From positions 1 through 64,000 of the forward strand of contig CAKOHW010000006.1 of NCBI GenBank assembly GCA_934086185.1: a stretch of 64,000 nucleotides of DNA. The letters run 5' to 3'. This document shows positions 34,707 to 43,737 of the stretch, piece after piece. Position numbers and translations under genes: made by a program. Source of the DNA: an uncultured Bacilli bacterium. Lineage in GTDB: Bacteria > Bacillota_I > Bacilli_A > RF39 > UBA660. A model generated the notes under the pieces. It was not told the DNA's origin. It searched no databases and saw nothing but the letters and a program-made list of their open reading frames with translations. The stretch's first letter is position 1. Every line of letters starts with the position of its first letter.

Positions 34707-36229
34707 AGAAAATAGTTAGTGGTAATGAATTATATAATTATATGAGTAAAGCGGTTAATATGTTAGCAGATACTGTTAAGACTACATTGGGTCCTCAAGG
34801 TAATAATGTAATAATTGATCACTCCACTTTCAGTCCTTTTATTACAAATGATGGCGTTACTATTGCATCAAATATTGAAAGTGAAGATGAAGTTATTAAT
34901 ACTATTCTTACGTTAGCTAAGGAAGCAAGTATTAAAACTGATGAAGTTGTAGGAGATGGTACTACTACTACTCTAGTTTTATTAAGTGGTATTTTTAATG
35001 AAGGATTAAAGCTAGTTAAAAATGGAAAAAATCCATTATTATTAAAATATGAATTAGATGATGCATTAAAGTATGTAGTTAATGAAATTAAGAAAAATAG
35101 TAAAAAGCCTACTAAAAAAGATTTATATAATATTGCATTTGTTTCTAGTAATAATAGTGTTATAGGAAAAAATATTAGTAATGCATTTTCAAAAGTAAAA
35201 ATTAAAAACGCTATAGAAATAAAAGAACATGATGAAAATTATACAATATTAAATTATAATAATGGTTATTATATTGATAGTGATTTAGGAAGTGACTATT
35301 ATTTCAATATAAAAAAAGAATGTATATTAGATAATGCATGTATTTTATTAGTAGATAATGTAATTTATGATATTAAGAGTCTTAGTAGTATACTCAATTA
35401 TGTAATTGATAATAATAAAAGTTTAGTTATTATTGCTAATGATTATAGTGATGATGTTAAAAATGAATTAGTTAATTTGTATTTAGAAGAAAACGTTAAT
35501 GTAATTATGCTTAAAAATCCTATGTATGGTGGTAAGAGTAAATTATTATTAGATGATTTAAGTATAATAAGTAATGCTAAAGTAGTTAGAAATGTGTATA
35601 CAATACAAGATTTAGGAACTGTTAAAAGTGCATTAATTAATAAAGATTTTACTTTATTTAAGTATAATAATAATAAAAATATTACTCAATATAGAAAAAC
35701 AATATGTAATAATGAAAATGATGATTTTTATAATAAACGTATTGCTGGATTATCAAATGGATACGTAGATATTTTAGTTGGTGCCACAACTCATACTGAA
35801 AGACGTGAAAAGAAAATGAGATACATAGATGCATTAGAGGCTGTTAATTCAAGTCATAGTGGAATAGTTCCAGGAGGAGGTACATTATTTATTAAAATTA
35901 GCAATAAAATGTATGAGGTAAATGATGGGTATAAGGTAATAAAAAAATCATTACTTTTACCTTTTAAACAAATATTAATAAATTCTTTAAATGATTACGA
36001 TAGTATATATAAAGTAATAAAAGATAGTAATTTTAGTTTAGTATATAATGTTAAAACAAATGAATTTGATAATATAAAAAATACTAGTGTTGTTGATCCA
36101 ACACAAGTATTAATTAATTCAATTAGTAATGCATGTAGTATAGCAAGTATGTTACTTTCTACTTCTAGTTTAGTAATTAATGAAGTAAAAAATAATTTAA
36201 ATATAAATAGAGATTTTAATGAATTATAA
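34703..36229 (+). CDS. Divergent GroEL-like chaperonin
   Basis: A 508-residue HSP60 homolog. Seen: ADTVKTTLGPQGNNV, the ATP-binding DGVTIAS and GDGTTTT (Asp85), and DALEAVNSSHSGIVPGGGT near the end with the catalytic Asp. It is shorter than GroEL (about 545) and lacks the GGM tail; the apical domain is poorly conserved. The start is TTG at 34703, overlapping the previous stop, supported because the first 35 residues align with GroEL. No groES is adjacent. Its place as third gene of a DNA-repair-type operon is unusual. Whether the cell has a canonical groESL cannot be told from this window. Confidence 0.85.
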   Translation: MKKIVSGNELYNYMSKAVNMLADTVKTTLGPQGNNVIIDHSTFSPFITNDGVTIASNIESEDEVINTILTLAKEASIKTDEVVGDGTTTTLVLLSGIFNEGLKLVKNGKNPLLLKYELDDALKYVVNEIKKNSKKPTKKDLYNIAFVSSNNSVIGKNISNAFSKVKIKNAIEIKEHDENYTILNYNNGYYIDSDLGSDYYFNIKKECILDNACILLVDNVIYDIKSLSSILNYVIDNNKSLVIIANDYSDDVKNELVNLYLEENVNVIMLKNPMYGGKSKLLLDDLSIISNAKVVRNVYTIQDLGTVKSALINKDFTLFKYNNNKNITQYRKTICNNENDDFYNKRIAGLSNGYVDILVGATTHTERREKKMRYIDALEAVNSSHSGIVPGGGTLFIKISNKMYEVNDGYKVIKKSLLLPFKQILINSLNDYDSIYKVIKDSNFSLVYNVKTNEFDNIKNTSVVDPTQVLINSISNACSIASMLLSTSSLVINEVKNNLNINRDFNEL

Positions 36230-36276
36230 AAAGGAAATTAGTATTCACCTTATTTGGTAATTAAATTTCCTTTTTT
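36228..36276. terminator. Shared terminator between groEL-like gene and phosphatase gene
   Basis: AAAAAGGAAATT and AATTTCCTTTTT arms, with T runs in both directions, between converging genes. Confidence 0.8.
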
Positions 36277-36887
36277 ATATATTCTAAATCAATTAAATCG
36301 AATTCATCAAATGTTAATTTAAATGTATCTAAGTAATTCCATTTAGCATTAAATATAGTCTCATTATTATATTTAAAGTATTTTAAAAATTTTATATCAC
36401 AATATTTCATTAAATAATAAGTAATTGCAACACAGTGAGTATATATACAGATTTTTTTACCTTTATTTTTTTTAATTATTTCATTTATACAAGTATCAAA
36501 CCTATCATATACTTCGTTTCTTGATTCTCCATTTGTTAATTTATAATTTGCATCTTTTATTTGCATTTCAATTAATGTTTTATCGTTAGGGTTATCATTA
36601 ATACCATGAATTCTTTCACCTAATCTGGTATCAATATGGATTTTAAGATTATTGTTATCAGCCAAATACTTTGCGGTTGAAACACATCTTGCGTATTCAC
36701 TTGAATATATTTTATCTATTTTTTTAAATATATTAAGTTTACTATGTTTTTTTGCAATTTTCTCACCATTAACAGATAGTACTAACATTTTATCTTTTTG
36801 TATAATTTTTGTATCATCAAAAACATCATATGTTAAGTAATCTTTTATTGGCTCCGAATGTCTTATTAAATAAATTATTGTTTTCAC
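36261..36887 (-). CDS. Histidine phosphatase family protein
   Basis: 208 residues of the phosphoglycerate-mutase-like fold: the catalytic LIRHSEP (His about 9), then YSSEYARCVSTAKYLA, LGERIHG, and the second histidine in YTHCVAITYYL. Substrate not determinable (a phosphatase rather than a glycolytic mutase, given the weak similarity outside the motifs). It lies 8 nt after the lipid kinase gene, so they form an operon. Confidence 0.8.
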   Translation of the reverse strand: MKTIIYLIRHSEPIKDYLTYDVFDDTKIIQKDKMLVLSVNGEKIAKKHSKLNIFKKIDKIYSSEYARCVSTAKYLADNNNLKIHIDTRLGERIHGINDNPNDKTLIEMQIKDANYKLTNGESRNEVYDRFDTCINEIIKKNKGKKICIYTHCVAITYYLMKYCDIKFLKYFKYNNETIFNAKWNYLDTFKLTFDEFDLIDLEYIKKEI

Positions 36888-36895
36888 TTACTACC

Positions 36896-37774
36896 TCATT
36901 TTTTTTTCACATTTATTATTTCATCAATTAATTTTTTATTAAAATATATTTTCATTGGTGTATCTTCTAATTTAACTTTAAATCGTTTAGCACGCAATAT
37001 TTCACCATCTATATTAGCATTTATTTCCACCTTAGATTCTATAATTAATTCTTTAGTCTTATGTTTACGAACATATTTTGTATATTCGTGTTTACCTTCT
37101 TTCATACCTATTATCAATTTCAATATATTAATTTTACATAATTTTTTTGCTAAATAAACATCTAATGCATTATCATTAAGTTTACTAAATGGTGCAATTC
37201 TAAATCCACCACCATAATACATTCCATTACATATTGCTATTGTAGTATATGTATCTTCTATATCTTGTCCATTTATTAATACTCTAAAGTCTCTACATTC
37301 ATAATCTATAAATGTATTAATTAAACTTGCTTTATATTTCCATTTTTTAGGTATGATTTTAGATTTCATTACTTTTTTATTGTTTGCTACTTCAGCATCT
37401 ATACCAAAACATGCAACATTAATAAAATATTTATCATTAATTTTAGCAATGTCACAATCGTTTATACCATCTTTAAATTGTACTAAAGCACTTCTATATA
37501 AATCATTACCAGTTCCATATGGAATAAATCCTAATATATTATTAGTTCCAGCAATCATATTCAATGTACGATTTATTATTCCATCTCCACCTATAGCAAT
37601 TATTATATTTTTACCTTTTTTATATTTTTCTATTATATCTTCTGTACTAATTTCATCGCTATTCTTTTCAATTATGTACTTTAACTTTAATTTTTCACAA
37701 GCAGCGATTATTCTACTTTCTATGTCGTCTTTTTTCCCAATTGCAAATTGATTAATTATAAATATATGTTTCAT
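36896..37774 (-). CDS. Diacylglycerol/lipid kinase family protein
   Basis: 292 residues with the DAGK catalytic domain: IIAIGGDGIINRTLN (nucleotide-binding GGDG, about residue 59), IPYGTGNDLYRS, and NVACFGIDAEVA. The C-terminal beta domain (GGGFRIAPFSKLNDNALDVYL) is as in DgkB/YegS. Likely phosphorylates diacylglycerol or a related lipid at the membrane surface. AGAGGTGGAAG ribosome site. First gene of an operon with the phosphatase. Confidence 0.85.
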   Translation of the reverse strand: MKHIFIINQFAIGKKDDIESRIIAACEKLKLKYIIEKNSDEISTEDIIEKYKKGKNIIIAIGGDGIINRTLNMIAGTNNILGFIPYGTGNDLYRSALVQFKDGINDCDIAKINDKYFINVACFGIDAEVANNKKVMKSKIIPKKWKYKASLINTFIDYECRDFRVLINGQDIEDTYTTIAICNGMYYGGGFRIAPFSKLNDNALDVYLAKKLCKINILKLIIGMKEGKHEYTKYVRKHKTKELIIESKVEINANIDGEILRAKRFKVKLEDTPMKIYFNKKLIDEIINVKKK

Positions 37775-37862
37775 ACTTCCACCTCTTTTAATATATATTT
37801 TATTTTATCATATTTTTTAAAAATATTATAAGAAGTGCACGAAATGGGGCTTTTTTTGTCTA

Positions 37863-38021
37863 TTATATATCTTCTAGCGTAATTTTATTAATAAAACCGT
37901 CTTTGTCATAATCAAAGACTACTTCGTAATCCTTATCTTCTAATTTTTGTTTTAAGTTTTTTATATCATTCGAATCATTTTTTGAATTAGCCCCGCAATT
38001 TTAACATTTTATTTTTTTCAT
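37863..38021 (-). pseudogene. Small zinc-ribbon-like ORF interrupted by one in-frame stop codon
   Basis: From the ATG at 38021 (AGAAGAG site) the minus strand reads M-K-K-I-K-C, then TAA (38001-38003), then N-C-G-A-N-S-K and 38 more residues in the same frame, ending with TAA at 37863. The rest is regular protein (NLKQKLEDKDYEVVFDYDKDG). Replacing the stop with Lys would give a KCKNCGA zinc-ribbon start. It is 9 nt after the DUF4097 gene. Either a recent pseudogene or an ochre-readthrough case. Confidence 0.6.
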
Positions 38022-38030
38022 AATACTCTT

Positions 38031-38831
38031 CTATTTTTCTTGTGTATTTATATTTATTGAACCTACTCCACCATCTATTTCTATTAGATTAATTCCACTT
38101 CCTATTTTTCCTTCTTTAACATTTTCTTTATTTAGAGTAACTGAACCTAATCCTTTTTCAATTTCAAATGTATAATTTTTCATATTATTTAATAAATTTA
38201 GTTCTAGTGCTCCTATTCCACAATCAATATCACTATTCCCAGTAATATTTGATTTTATTATAGTATTACCTATTCCCATATCAAAATTTAAATTATTAAT
38301 GTTACCACTTAATATTTCTATTTTACCGGCTCCACCATTTATAAATGTTTCTTTATCTACATTAAGTTCTTTTATTGTAACTTTTCCTGCTCCCAAAGAA
38401 AAATTAATCTTTGAAGTATTTAAATAGTCTATAGTAATTTTACCTGCACCAGCATTTAAATTTACATTATCTAATTTTATATTTGTTGGTATAGTTATTG
38501 TTACTTTATTGTCTTTATAATTAAAGCCTAAATGATTTTTCTCCTTAATATTAACAATTCCATCATTTTTATCTACCTTAATGTATTTATTATTAGAAAT
38601 AATATTTAATTTATCTCCCTTTTTGATTGTTAAGTTTGATATATTTAAATCTATATTTAAAACTTTGGTATTAGAATTTATTGAAACACTATTATCATAT
38701 ACAATTGTATCATCATATAAGATATTACCTATTATATTAAACATCATAACGAAACCACTTATAATACCAACCATCAAACTAATGGCAAAGGCTATTGCAC
38801 AATATTTTATAATTTTTTGGGCAGTAGTCAT
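38031..38831 (-). CDS. DUF4097-family beta-repeat membrane protein (YvlB/adhesin-like)
   Basis: 266 residues from the ATG at 38831. One N-terminal transmembrane helix (about 9-32), then a right-handed beta-repeat domain with recurring NLNAGAGKITID, FSLGAGKVTIK, NGGAGKIEI, DMGIGNTIIK, DCGIGALEL and GLGSVTL units, typical of DUF4097. Such proteins often work with LiaF-like membrane proteins in envelope-stress circuits. The start overlaps the stop of the LiaF-like gene (ATGA), so the two are translationally coupled. Confidence 0.8.
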   Translation of the reverse strand: MTTAQKIIKYCAIAFAISLMVGIISGFVMMFNIIGNILYDDTIVYDNSVSINSNTKVLNIDLNISNLTIKKGDKLNIISNNKYIKVDKNDGIVNIKEKNHLGFNYKDNKVTITIPTNIKLDNVNLNAGAGKITIDYLNTSKINFSLGAGKVTIKELNVDKETFINGGAGKIEILSGNINNLNFDMGIGNTIIKSNITGNSDIDCGIGALELNLLNNMKNYTFEIEKGLGSVTLNKENVKEGKIGSGINLIEIDGGVGSININTQEK

Positions 38832-39505
38832 CTTATATCTACTCCTCCAAATAAGCATGTTGCATTTATATAAATAGTTATTTCATTATCTTTTTTATAT
38901 TTATTTTTACCGTCTACTCCTCCAAATATAGAAGTTGATACAACTTTTACGTTAACGTTTGATGGTACAAGTAATGTTACTCCACCAAAGATTGCTGAAA
39001 TATTTATTACGCATTCTTTATTTAAATTTGCATTTCTTAAATCACATTTAATTCCACCAAATACACTTGTTAAATCACAACCTTTAAAATCTTCATTTGC
39101 AAAATTTAAATTTTGACCAGAAAAAGTTGCACAATATTCTTTACCTTTTCCTTTTTTATTTAATGAATTAATCTTTTCTTTAACTTCTTTTTTTAATGTA
39201 TCTTTAAATATTAAAGATACTCCAATTATAACTAATATTACTGGTATTATCATTTTCCAAATAATTTCAAAATTAAGAATATCACGACATGCTAACAATA
39301 AAAATACTCCAATAATTATTCCTATTATATTGCCTGTTTTATCTTCATTTTTAAATAAATCAATAAAGCATGGAACAATTATAAATAAAGTCCACCATCC
39401 ATCAAAAAATATATTAATTTTTACTACATTAAAACTATTTAATGCAACAATAACACCTACAGTAATAAAAAGTATCCCCCACATTATATTACTAATTTTA
39501 TTCAT
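38828..39505 (-). CDS. LiaF-like membrane protein
   Basis: 225 residues from the ATG at 39505 (AAAGGA site). Four hydrophobic helices in the first half (DUF5668-like, WWTLFIIVPCFIDL and so on) and a C-terminal soluble beta domain with repeated FGG turns (SVFGGIKCDL, AIFGGVTLLVPSNVNVKV, SIFGGVDG, CLFGGVDIR), as in LiaF. LiaF-type proteins damp the LiaRS cell-envelope stress response. No liaRS genes are adjacent here. Confidence 0.82.
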   Translation of the reverse strand: MNKISNIMWGILFITVGVIVALNSFNVVKINIFFDGWWTLFIIVPCFIDLFKNEDKTGNIIGIIIGVFLLLACRDILNFEIIWKMIIPVILVIIGVSLIFKDTLKKEVKEKINSLNKKGKGKEYCATFSGQNLNFANEDFKGCDLTSVFGGIKCDLRNANLNKECVINISAIFGGVTLLVPSNVNVKVVSTSIFGGVDGKNKYKKDNEITIYINATCLFGGVDIR

Positions 39506-39612
39506 GTTATCAAATCCTTTCATAACTTGATTTTATCATTATAAATATTAAAGTACAAGAAAAAACATCATACTTCTATGATATTTATATTATATCTAAT
39601 CACTTATAAATT

Positions 39613-40056
39613 TTAATATGAATTATCTAAATATAATTTTAATGACAATATTTTTTCTTCATTCTTTTTATTAAATAATTTGTTTAAAATACTATTATTT
39701 CTATAATACTCAGTTTGGCAATCATATTCTTTTAAAAACGATTCCATAATAATAGTTAAGTATGATAACAATCTTTTGTTATCTATTTTACATAATTCAT
39801 TAACTGAATAAAATATACTTTCCATTATACTATTTTTTGTAGTTGTAATATCAAAGTCAACATTAAGAATTTTTTGTATTCTTTTATCAATACTATAAAC
39901 TAAATTTATATATTCATCTTTGTTTATATTATTATCTACAAAATATGAATAATATCCTAATAATAATGAGTATATTTTAATTAATTGTTTTTTTATTTCT
40001 TCTTCATTAGATATATGACTAAGTATATCAATATTATTTTTTAAATTCTTATACAT
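39613..40056 (-). CDS. Hypothetical helical protein downstream of miaA
   Basis: 147 residues, all-helical by pattern, rich in Asn/Lys/Ile/Tyr, no membrane segment and no motif that I recognise. It starts 1 nt after the end of miaA, so the two are co-transcribed. In this position other Bacilli have hfq or unrelated genes; this is not Hfq. Function unknown. Confidence 0.55.
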   Translation of the reverse strand: MYKNLKNNIDILSHISNEEEIKKQLIKIYSLLLGYYSYFVDNNINKDEYINLVYSIDKRIQKILNVDFDITTTKNSIMESIFYSVNELCKIDNKRLLSYLTIIMESFLKEYDCQTEYYRNNSILNKLFNKKNEEKILSLKLYLDNSY

Positions 40057-40057
40057 A

Positions 40058-40906
40058 CTACTTACCTATATAGTTTATTACCTCTTCTATTGTTTTATCA
40101 AAATCTTTAAAGTTTACATTAAACCAATTAATTTTCATTTGGTTATTAAACCATGTATATTGTCTTTTAGCATATTTACGTGAACGTTGTTTTATTAATT
40201 CTATTGCTTCTTCTAACGAAATTTTCCCATCAAAGTATTCATATAGTTCTTTATATCCAATACCTGTCATAATTGCTTTACTTCTAATATTTCTATCATA
40301 TAAGTTTTTTACTTCTTCAATCAAACCTTCTTTAATCATTAAATCTACTCTATCATTTATTCTATTATATAATGTTTCTCTATCAGTAGTTAAACCTATA
40401 AACTTAGCATCATATAGTAATGTATCTTTATCTTTAAAAGATTCTTTTTTATTTAGGAATCGTATCATACGTTTTCTATTATTTTTATGTATATCACTAT
40501 CTTTATCTTTTTTTAAAACCAAATTATATAATTCTTCATTGCTTAAAGATTCATATGAGTTATTGGTATCTTCTTCATCAAAGATATAATTATATAAACC
40601 AGCTTTAATATATAAACCAGTCCCACCTACTATTATTATATTTTTTTCTTTATTATTATCTAGTAGTTTTCTTAGATCTTTTTGGTAATCATATACTGTA
40701 TACATATCAGTTGGTTCTTTTATATCAAATAAGTAATGTTTTATTCCTTCTTTTTCTTCTTCTTTTATTTTAGCAGTACCAATATTAAGTTCTTTATAAA
40801 TTTGCATAGAATCTGCATTTATAATTATTCCATTATAATATTTAGCAAGTTCTATACTAAGTTTTGTTTTGCCAACTCCAGTTGGTCCCACTATACATAC
40901 AATCAT
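40058..40906 (-). CDS. miaA: tRNA dimethylallyltransferase
   Basis: 282 residues. MiaA adds the dimethylallyl group to A37 of tRNAs reading UNN codons. P-loop CIVGPTGVGKTKLSIELA (about 4-21), then the substrate loop NADSMQIYKELNIGTAK, a VGGTGLYIKAGLYNY strand, and the C-terminal RSRKYAKRQYTWFNNQ. All are hallmarks of MiaA. Followed by a hypothetical gene in the same operon. Confidence 0.93.
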   Translation of the reverse strand: MIVCIVGPTGVGKTKLSIELAKYYNGIIINADSMQIYKELNIGTAKIKEEEKEGIKHYLFDIKEPTDMYTVYDYQKDLRKLLDNNKEKNIIIVGGTGLYIKAGLYNYIFDEEDTNNSYESLSNEELYNLVLKKDKDSDIHKNNRKRMIRFLNKKESFKDKDTLLYDAKFIGLTTDRETLYNRINDRVDLMIKEGLIEEVKNLYDRNIRSKAIMTGIGYKELYEYFDGKISLEEAIELIKQRSRKYAKRQYTWFNNQMKINWFNVNFKDFDKTIEEVINYIGK

Positions 40907-40962
40907 AACTTCACTTCCTTAAGTTTATTCTATATGAAAATAGTTTTTTTAGCAAGAAAAAA

Positions 40963-40984
40963 GAATTTATAAAACTATAAATTC
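40963..40984 (-). terminator. Terminator of the 40967-42679 gene
   Basis: GAATTTAT pairs with ATAAATTC (40963-40970 with 40977-40984), followed by a T run on the minus strand, overlapping the 3' end of the gene. Confidence 0.75.
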
Positions 40985-42679
40985 AATTTTATATGGTGAT
41001 AAGTTAGTATTTGCACTTACACTACCATTAAGTTTAACTTTTTTTAGAATATTAGTAGTATCTACTTTTTTAGTTTGTTCTTCATCCAATACATAATATA
41101 CTTTTGCCCCAGTAGCAAGACTTCCAGTAGAACTAGTATAATCAGTATCTATTTTTTCTCCATTATAACTATCTATAACACCTATTCTTCTAACTACTTC
41201 ACCATTTTTTATGTCAACATAATCAGCAATGTCGCCTACTTTTCTTAAAGGCTCATTTAAATACAAATTTATTATTTCATTATAATATGGCTCATATTCA
41301 GTACTTTTTGTTCCTTCTTCTAATTGTAACTTTCCATCTTTAATGTGATAATATCCTCCACCTATATTATAACCTAATTGTAATCCATTAATAGTTTTAC
41401 CGTTAGCAGAAGTAGCTGTTTTAAAAATGTATTCATCTGTATAATTTTTTAATTCAGAACCAGTGTTAGAAGCATCAGTACCATCAGTATACATAAAATA
41501 TAATCTAGGATACGAATTTGTAACTCCAGTATTTTTTATAGTACCTGATAAAGTATATCGAGTATTTGGTTTTACATTAGAAATTATGTAATTTTCACTT
41601 TTAGCACTGCATACATAATCGCCATTTTCATCTAAACTTCCGCATAATTCATTGATATTAATTAAATTTTTTCCAGTAATCGATATAGGAATTCTATATC
41701 CATATGGTTCATATTCAGTTTTTGTTTCTCCAAGTTCCATTTGCATATTAGATATAATTGAATCGTTACCACCTTGAGCATTAGTTTGCTTATATAAATA
41801 TACTAAACTATTTAGTATTTCTTGAGTTAACGTTATAGTTGATCCAGAATTTAAATACCAATGATTTTTTGTCTGTGAATTATAAAGATATATTTGAGGA
41901 TATCCATTAGTTACCATAGAAAATACGATTGTATCTCCTGTTTTTAAATCTGGAGCAAGTTCAAATAATTTTTTACTTGATGCTGGATATTTTTTTACAG
42001 TTAATGAGCCATCACCATTATCAAGTATAGTTGATCCATTAATAGTTTTGCTCATGTTAAACAAATTTTTTGTTTTATCACCTACATCATTAAATTCGTT
42101 ATTAACTAATGTAGTATTGCCATATATTTTGAACGTAGATAAATAACTTTCTTCATTCTTTAAATTTACTTTTGCTAATACATATTTATTCATGTCATTG
42201 CTTTGATCTTTGTATGTTTCATTATATTTTACTGTTAATTTATAACTTTGAGTTTCTCCTACTTTTATTGGATTAGATATCAAAACACTATCATTTTTTG
42301 GAAACACTCCATTATTACCATTACAAGTACCTTTATCACTACTACAAGTTAAAGTGTATTCTAAATCTTCATAGTATTCTAATTCATTAATTACATCTTC
42401 TAAGATAACATCATATGTATCTACATCGTTTCTACCAGTATTAGTTACTGTAAATGTTTTTTCTCCTACTGTTTGATTTGGTTTTAAATGTTCTATAGAC
42501 AATAAACCGTTGCCATCTCCATAAGTTATTTCTAATTTTCCTCCACGAACTATGGTACTTTCATCTTCTTTATTATGATTGGCACCACTTGTAAAGTAAG
42601 CATATGTTAAACCTATAGCACATAAAATTAGTAATATTAATAAAAATAAAGTTATCTTAGAAATTTTTTTGATATCCAT
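40967..42679 (-). CDS. SipW-type signal peptide surface protein with phage-tail-like C-terminus
   Basis: 570 residues from the ATG at 42679 (AGGAAG site; an in-frame ATG at 42697 lacks one). N-terminal membrane signal segment ending IGLTYAYFTSGANHN, then the family domain (GKLEITYGDGNG, EKTFTVTNTGRN, TQSYKLTVKY). After it come two carbohydrate-binding-like beta domains with the repeated endings LGETKTEYEPYGY and LEEGTKSTEYEPYYN, and a tail with YLNEPLRKVGDIADYVD, a block common in phage tail and baseplate proteins. It is the most divergent family copy here. Likely a surface-exposed binding protein. Confidence 0.75.
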   Translation of the reverse strand: MDIKKISKITLFLLILLILCAIGLTYAYFTSGANHNKEDESTIVRGGKLEITYGDGNGLLSIEHLKPNQTVGEKTFTVTNTGRNDVDTYDVILEDVINELEYYEDLEYTLTCSSDKGTCNGNNGVFPKNDSVLISNPIKVGETQSYKLTVKYNETYKDQSNDMNKYVLAKVNLKNEESYLSTFKIYGNTTLVNNEFNDVGDKTKNLFNMSKTINGSTILDNGDGSLTVKKYPASSKKLFELAPDLKTGDTIVFSMVTNGYPQIYLYNSQTKNHWYLNSGSTITLTQEILNSLVYLYKQTNAQGGNDSIISNMQMELGETKTEYEPYGYRIPISITGKNLININELCGSLDENGDYVCSAKSENYIISNVKPNTRYTLSGTIKNTGVTNSYPRLYFMYTDGTDASNTGSELKNYTDEYIFKTATSANGKTINGLQLGYNIGGGYYHIKDGKLQLEEGTKSTEYEPYYNEIINLYLNEPLRKVGDIADYVDIKNGEVVRRIGVIDSYNGEKIDTDYTSSTGSLATGAKVYYVLDEEQTKKVDTTNILKKVKLNGSVSANTNLSPYKIEFIVL

Positions 42680-42736
42680 AACTCTTCCTACTTTCATAAT
42701 AATTATAAAATATATTCAAAATTTTATCAATATAAA

Positions 42737-42765
42737 TTGACAAACTATATTTAATATAGTAAAAT
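42737..42765 (+). promoter_or_regulatory. Promoter of tRNA-Ser
   Basis: Perfect TTGACA (42737-42742), 17-nt spacer, TAAAAT (42760-42765), predicted start about 42772, just before the tRNA. Confidence 0.8.
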
Positions 42766-42780
42766 GTATTTATCGGGCAT

Positions 42781-42871
42781 GGAGTAGTACTCAAGAGGCT
42801 GAAGAGGCGCCCCTGCTAAGGGTGTAGGTCGGGCAACTGGCGCGAGAGTTCAAATCTCTCCTACTCCGCCA
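42781..42871 (+). tRNA. tRNA-Ser (anticodon GCT)
   Basis: Acceptor GGAGTAG pairs with CTACTCC, discriminator G, encoded CCA at 42869-42871. The anticodon stem CGCCC/GGGTG encloses the loop CTGCTAA (anticodon GCT, reading AGC/AGU). A long variable arm (GTAGGTCGGGCAACTGGCGC region) and a T arm GAGAGTTCAAATCTCTC identify a class II serine tRNA. Confidence 0.95.
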
Positions 42872-42884
42872 TTATAAAAAAATT

Positions 42885-42907
42885 AAAAGTCCAAAGGACT
42901 TTTTTAT
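42885..42907. terminator. Terminator of tRNA-Ser and the endolysin-like gene
   Basis: AAAAGTCC (42885-42892) pairs with GGACTTTT (from 42896), with T runs on both sides; it ends both converging units. Confidence 0.8.
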
Positions 42908-43635
42908 TTGTTACAAATACTTTTTATGGTATTTACACCAGCTATACCATCTACAGTAAGTTTATTATCACTTTGATATTTTCTTACTGCTTTTTTTGTA
43001 TTTTTACCACTTATTCCATCTATTGTTCCAGTATTATAACCGAGATTATTTAAATTTTTTTGTACCCACATTATAATATATTTTTTATTATAATGTTTTT
43101 TTATTGCTTTTGTTGTTTTATTCCCTATTATACCGTCAACTACAAGTTTTGAATTATACAAATTTAAACTACTTTGTAATTCTTTTATTTTATTTATATC
43201 AAATTCTATTGGTGGATAAATAAAGCCTAAAAATTTATAATTATAAAGTTTTTTATATTTTCCAATCTTTTTTGTATAAAACATTGTACTTCTATAAGCA
43301 CTATTACTAGTTAAAAATGAACCATCACTATAAATTTCTTCTACAACTGCAACATGGCCTGCTCCATCCCTAGAATTTCCAACTTTACCCATACTCCATA
43401 CTGCAATTGCTCCCAATTTAGGAGTATTTCCTCTCTTATAACCATCATTATATTTATACCATTCTTCTGCATTCATAGTACATAATTTTGGTTTTGTTTT
43501 AGTAATCTCATAAAATCTACCCCATGCATAACAAGTACAGTTTGGCATACCATATCCTGATTTATAAAATACATTATTACTATAATAATATTTATTATTT
43601 TTTGATGGTACTGTTAATCTTTTTTTATATTCCAT
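42904..43635 (-). CDS. CHAP-domain peptidoglycan hydrolase with two PG-binding domains (endolysin-like)
   Basis: 243 residues, no signal peptide. N-terminal CHAP amidase/endopeptidase domain: PNCTCYAWGR (catalytic Cys, about 33), GHVAVVEEI (His, about 92), SNSAYRS. Then two peptidoglycan-binding_1 repeats (LNLYNSKLVVDGIIGNKTTKAI; LGYNTGTIDGISGKNTKKAVRKYQ; LTVDGIAGVNTIKSICNK). The lack of a signal peptide, with phage-tail-like sequence in the next gene beyond the tRNA, fits a phage endolysin remnant. A sporulation or cell-separation hydrolase is an alternative. AGGAGG ribosome site. Confidence 0.8.
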   Translation of the reverse strand: MEYKKRLTVPSKNNKYYYSNNVFYKSGYGMPNCTCYAWGRFYEITKTKPKLCTMNAEEWYKYNDGYKRGNTPKLGAIAVWSMGKVGNSRDGAGHVAVVEEIYSDGSFLTSNSAYRSTMFYTKKIGKYKKLYNYKFLGFIYPPIEFDINKIKELQSSLNLYNSKLVVDGIIGNKTTKAIKKHYNKKYIIMWVQKNLNNLGYNTGTIDGISGKNTKKAVRKYQSDNKLTVDGIAGVNTIKSICNK

Positions 43636-43715
43636 AATTTTATCCTCCTACTGTATTTTATAGAGAATAATTATTTTTGAATAATTAGTTTATCAATGGA
43701 ATAGTTATTTATATA

Positions 43716-43737
43716 AAAAAATGCTATTATGCAGCAT
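43716..43737 (-). terminator. Terminator of the 43727-44674 gene
   Basis: ATGCT/AGCAT stem with a T run on the minus strand, overlapping the 3' end of the gene. Confidence 0.65.
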
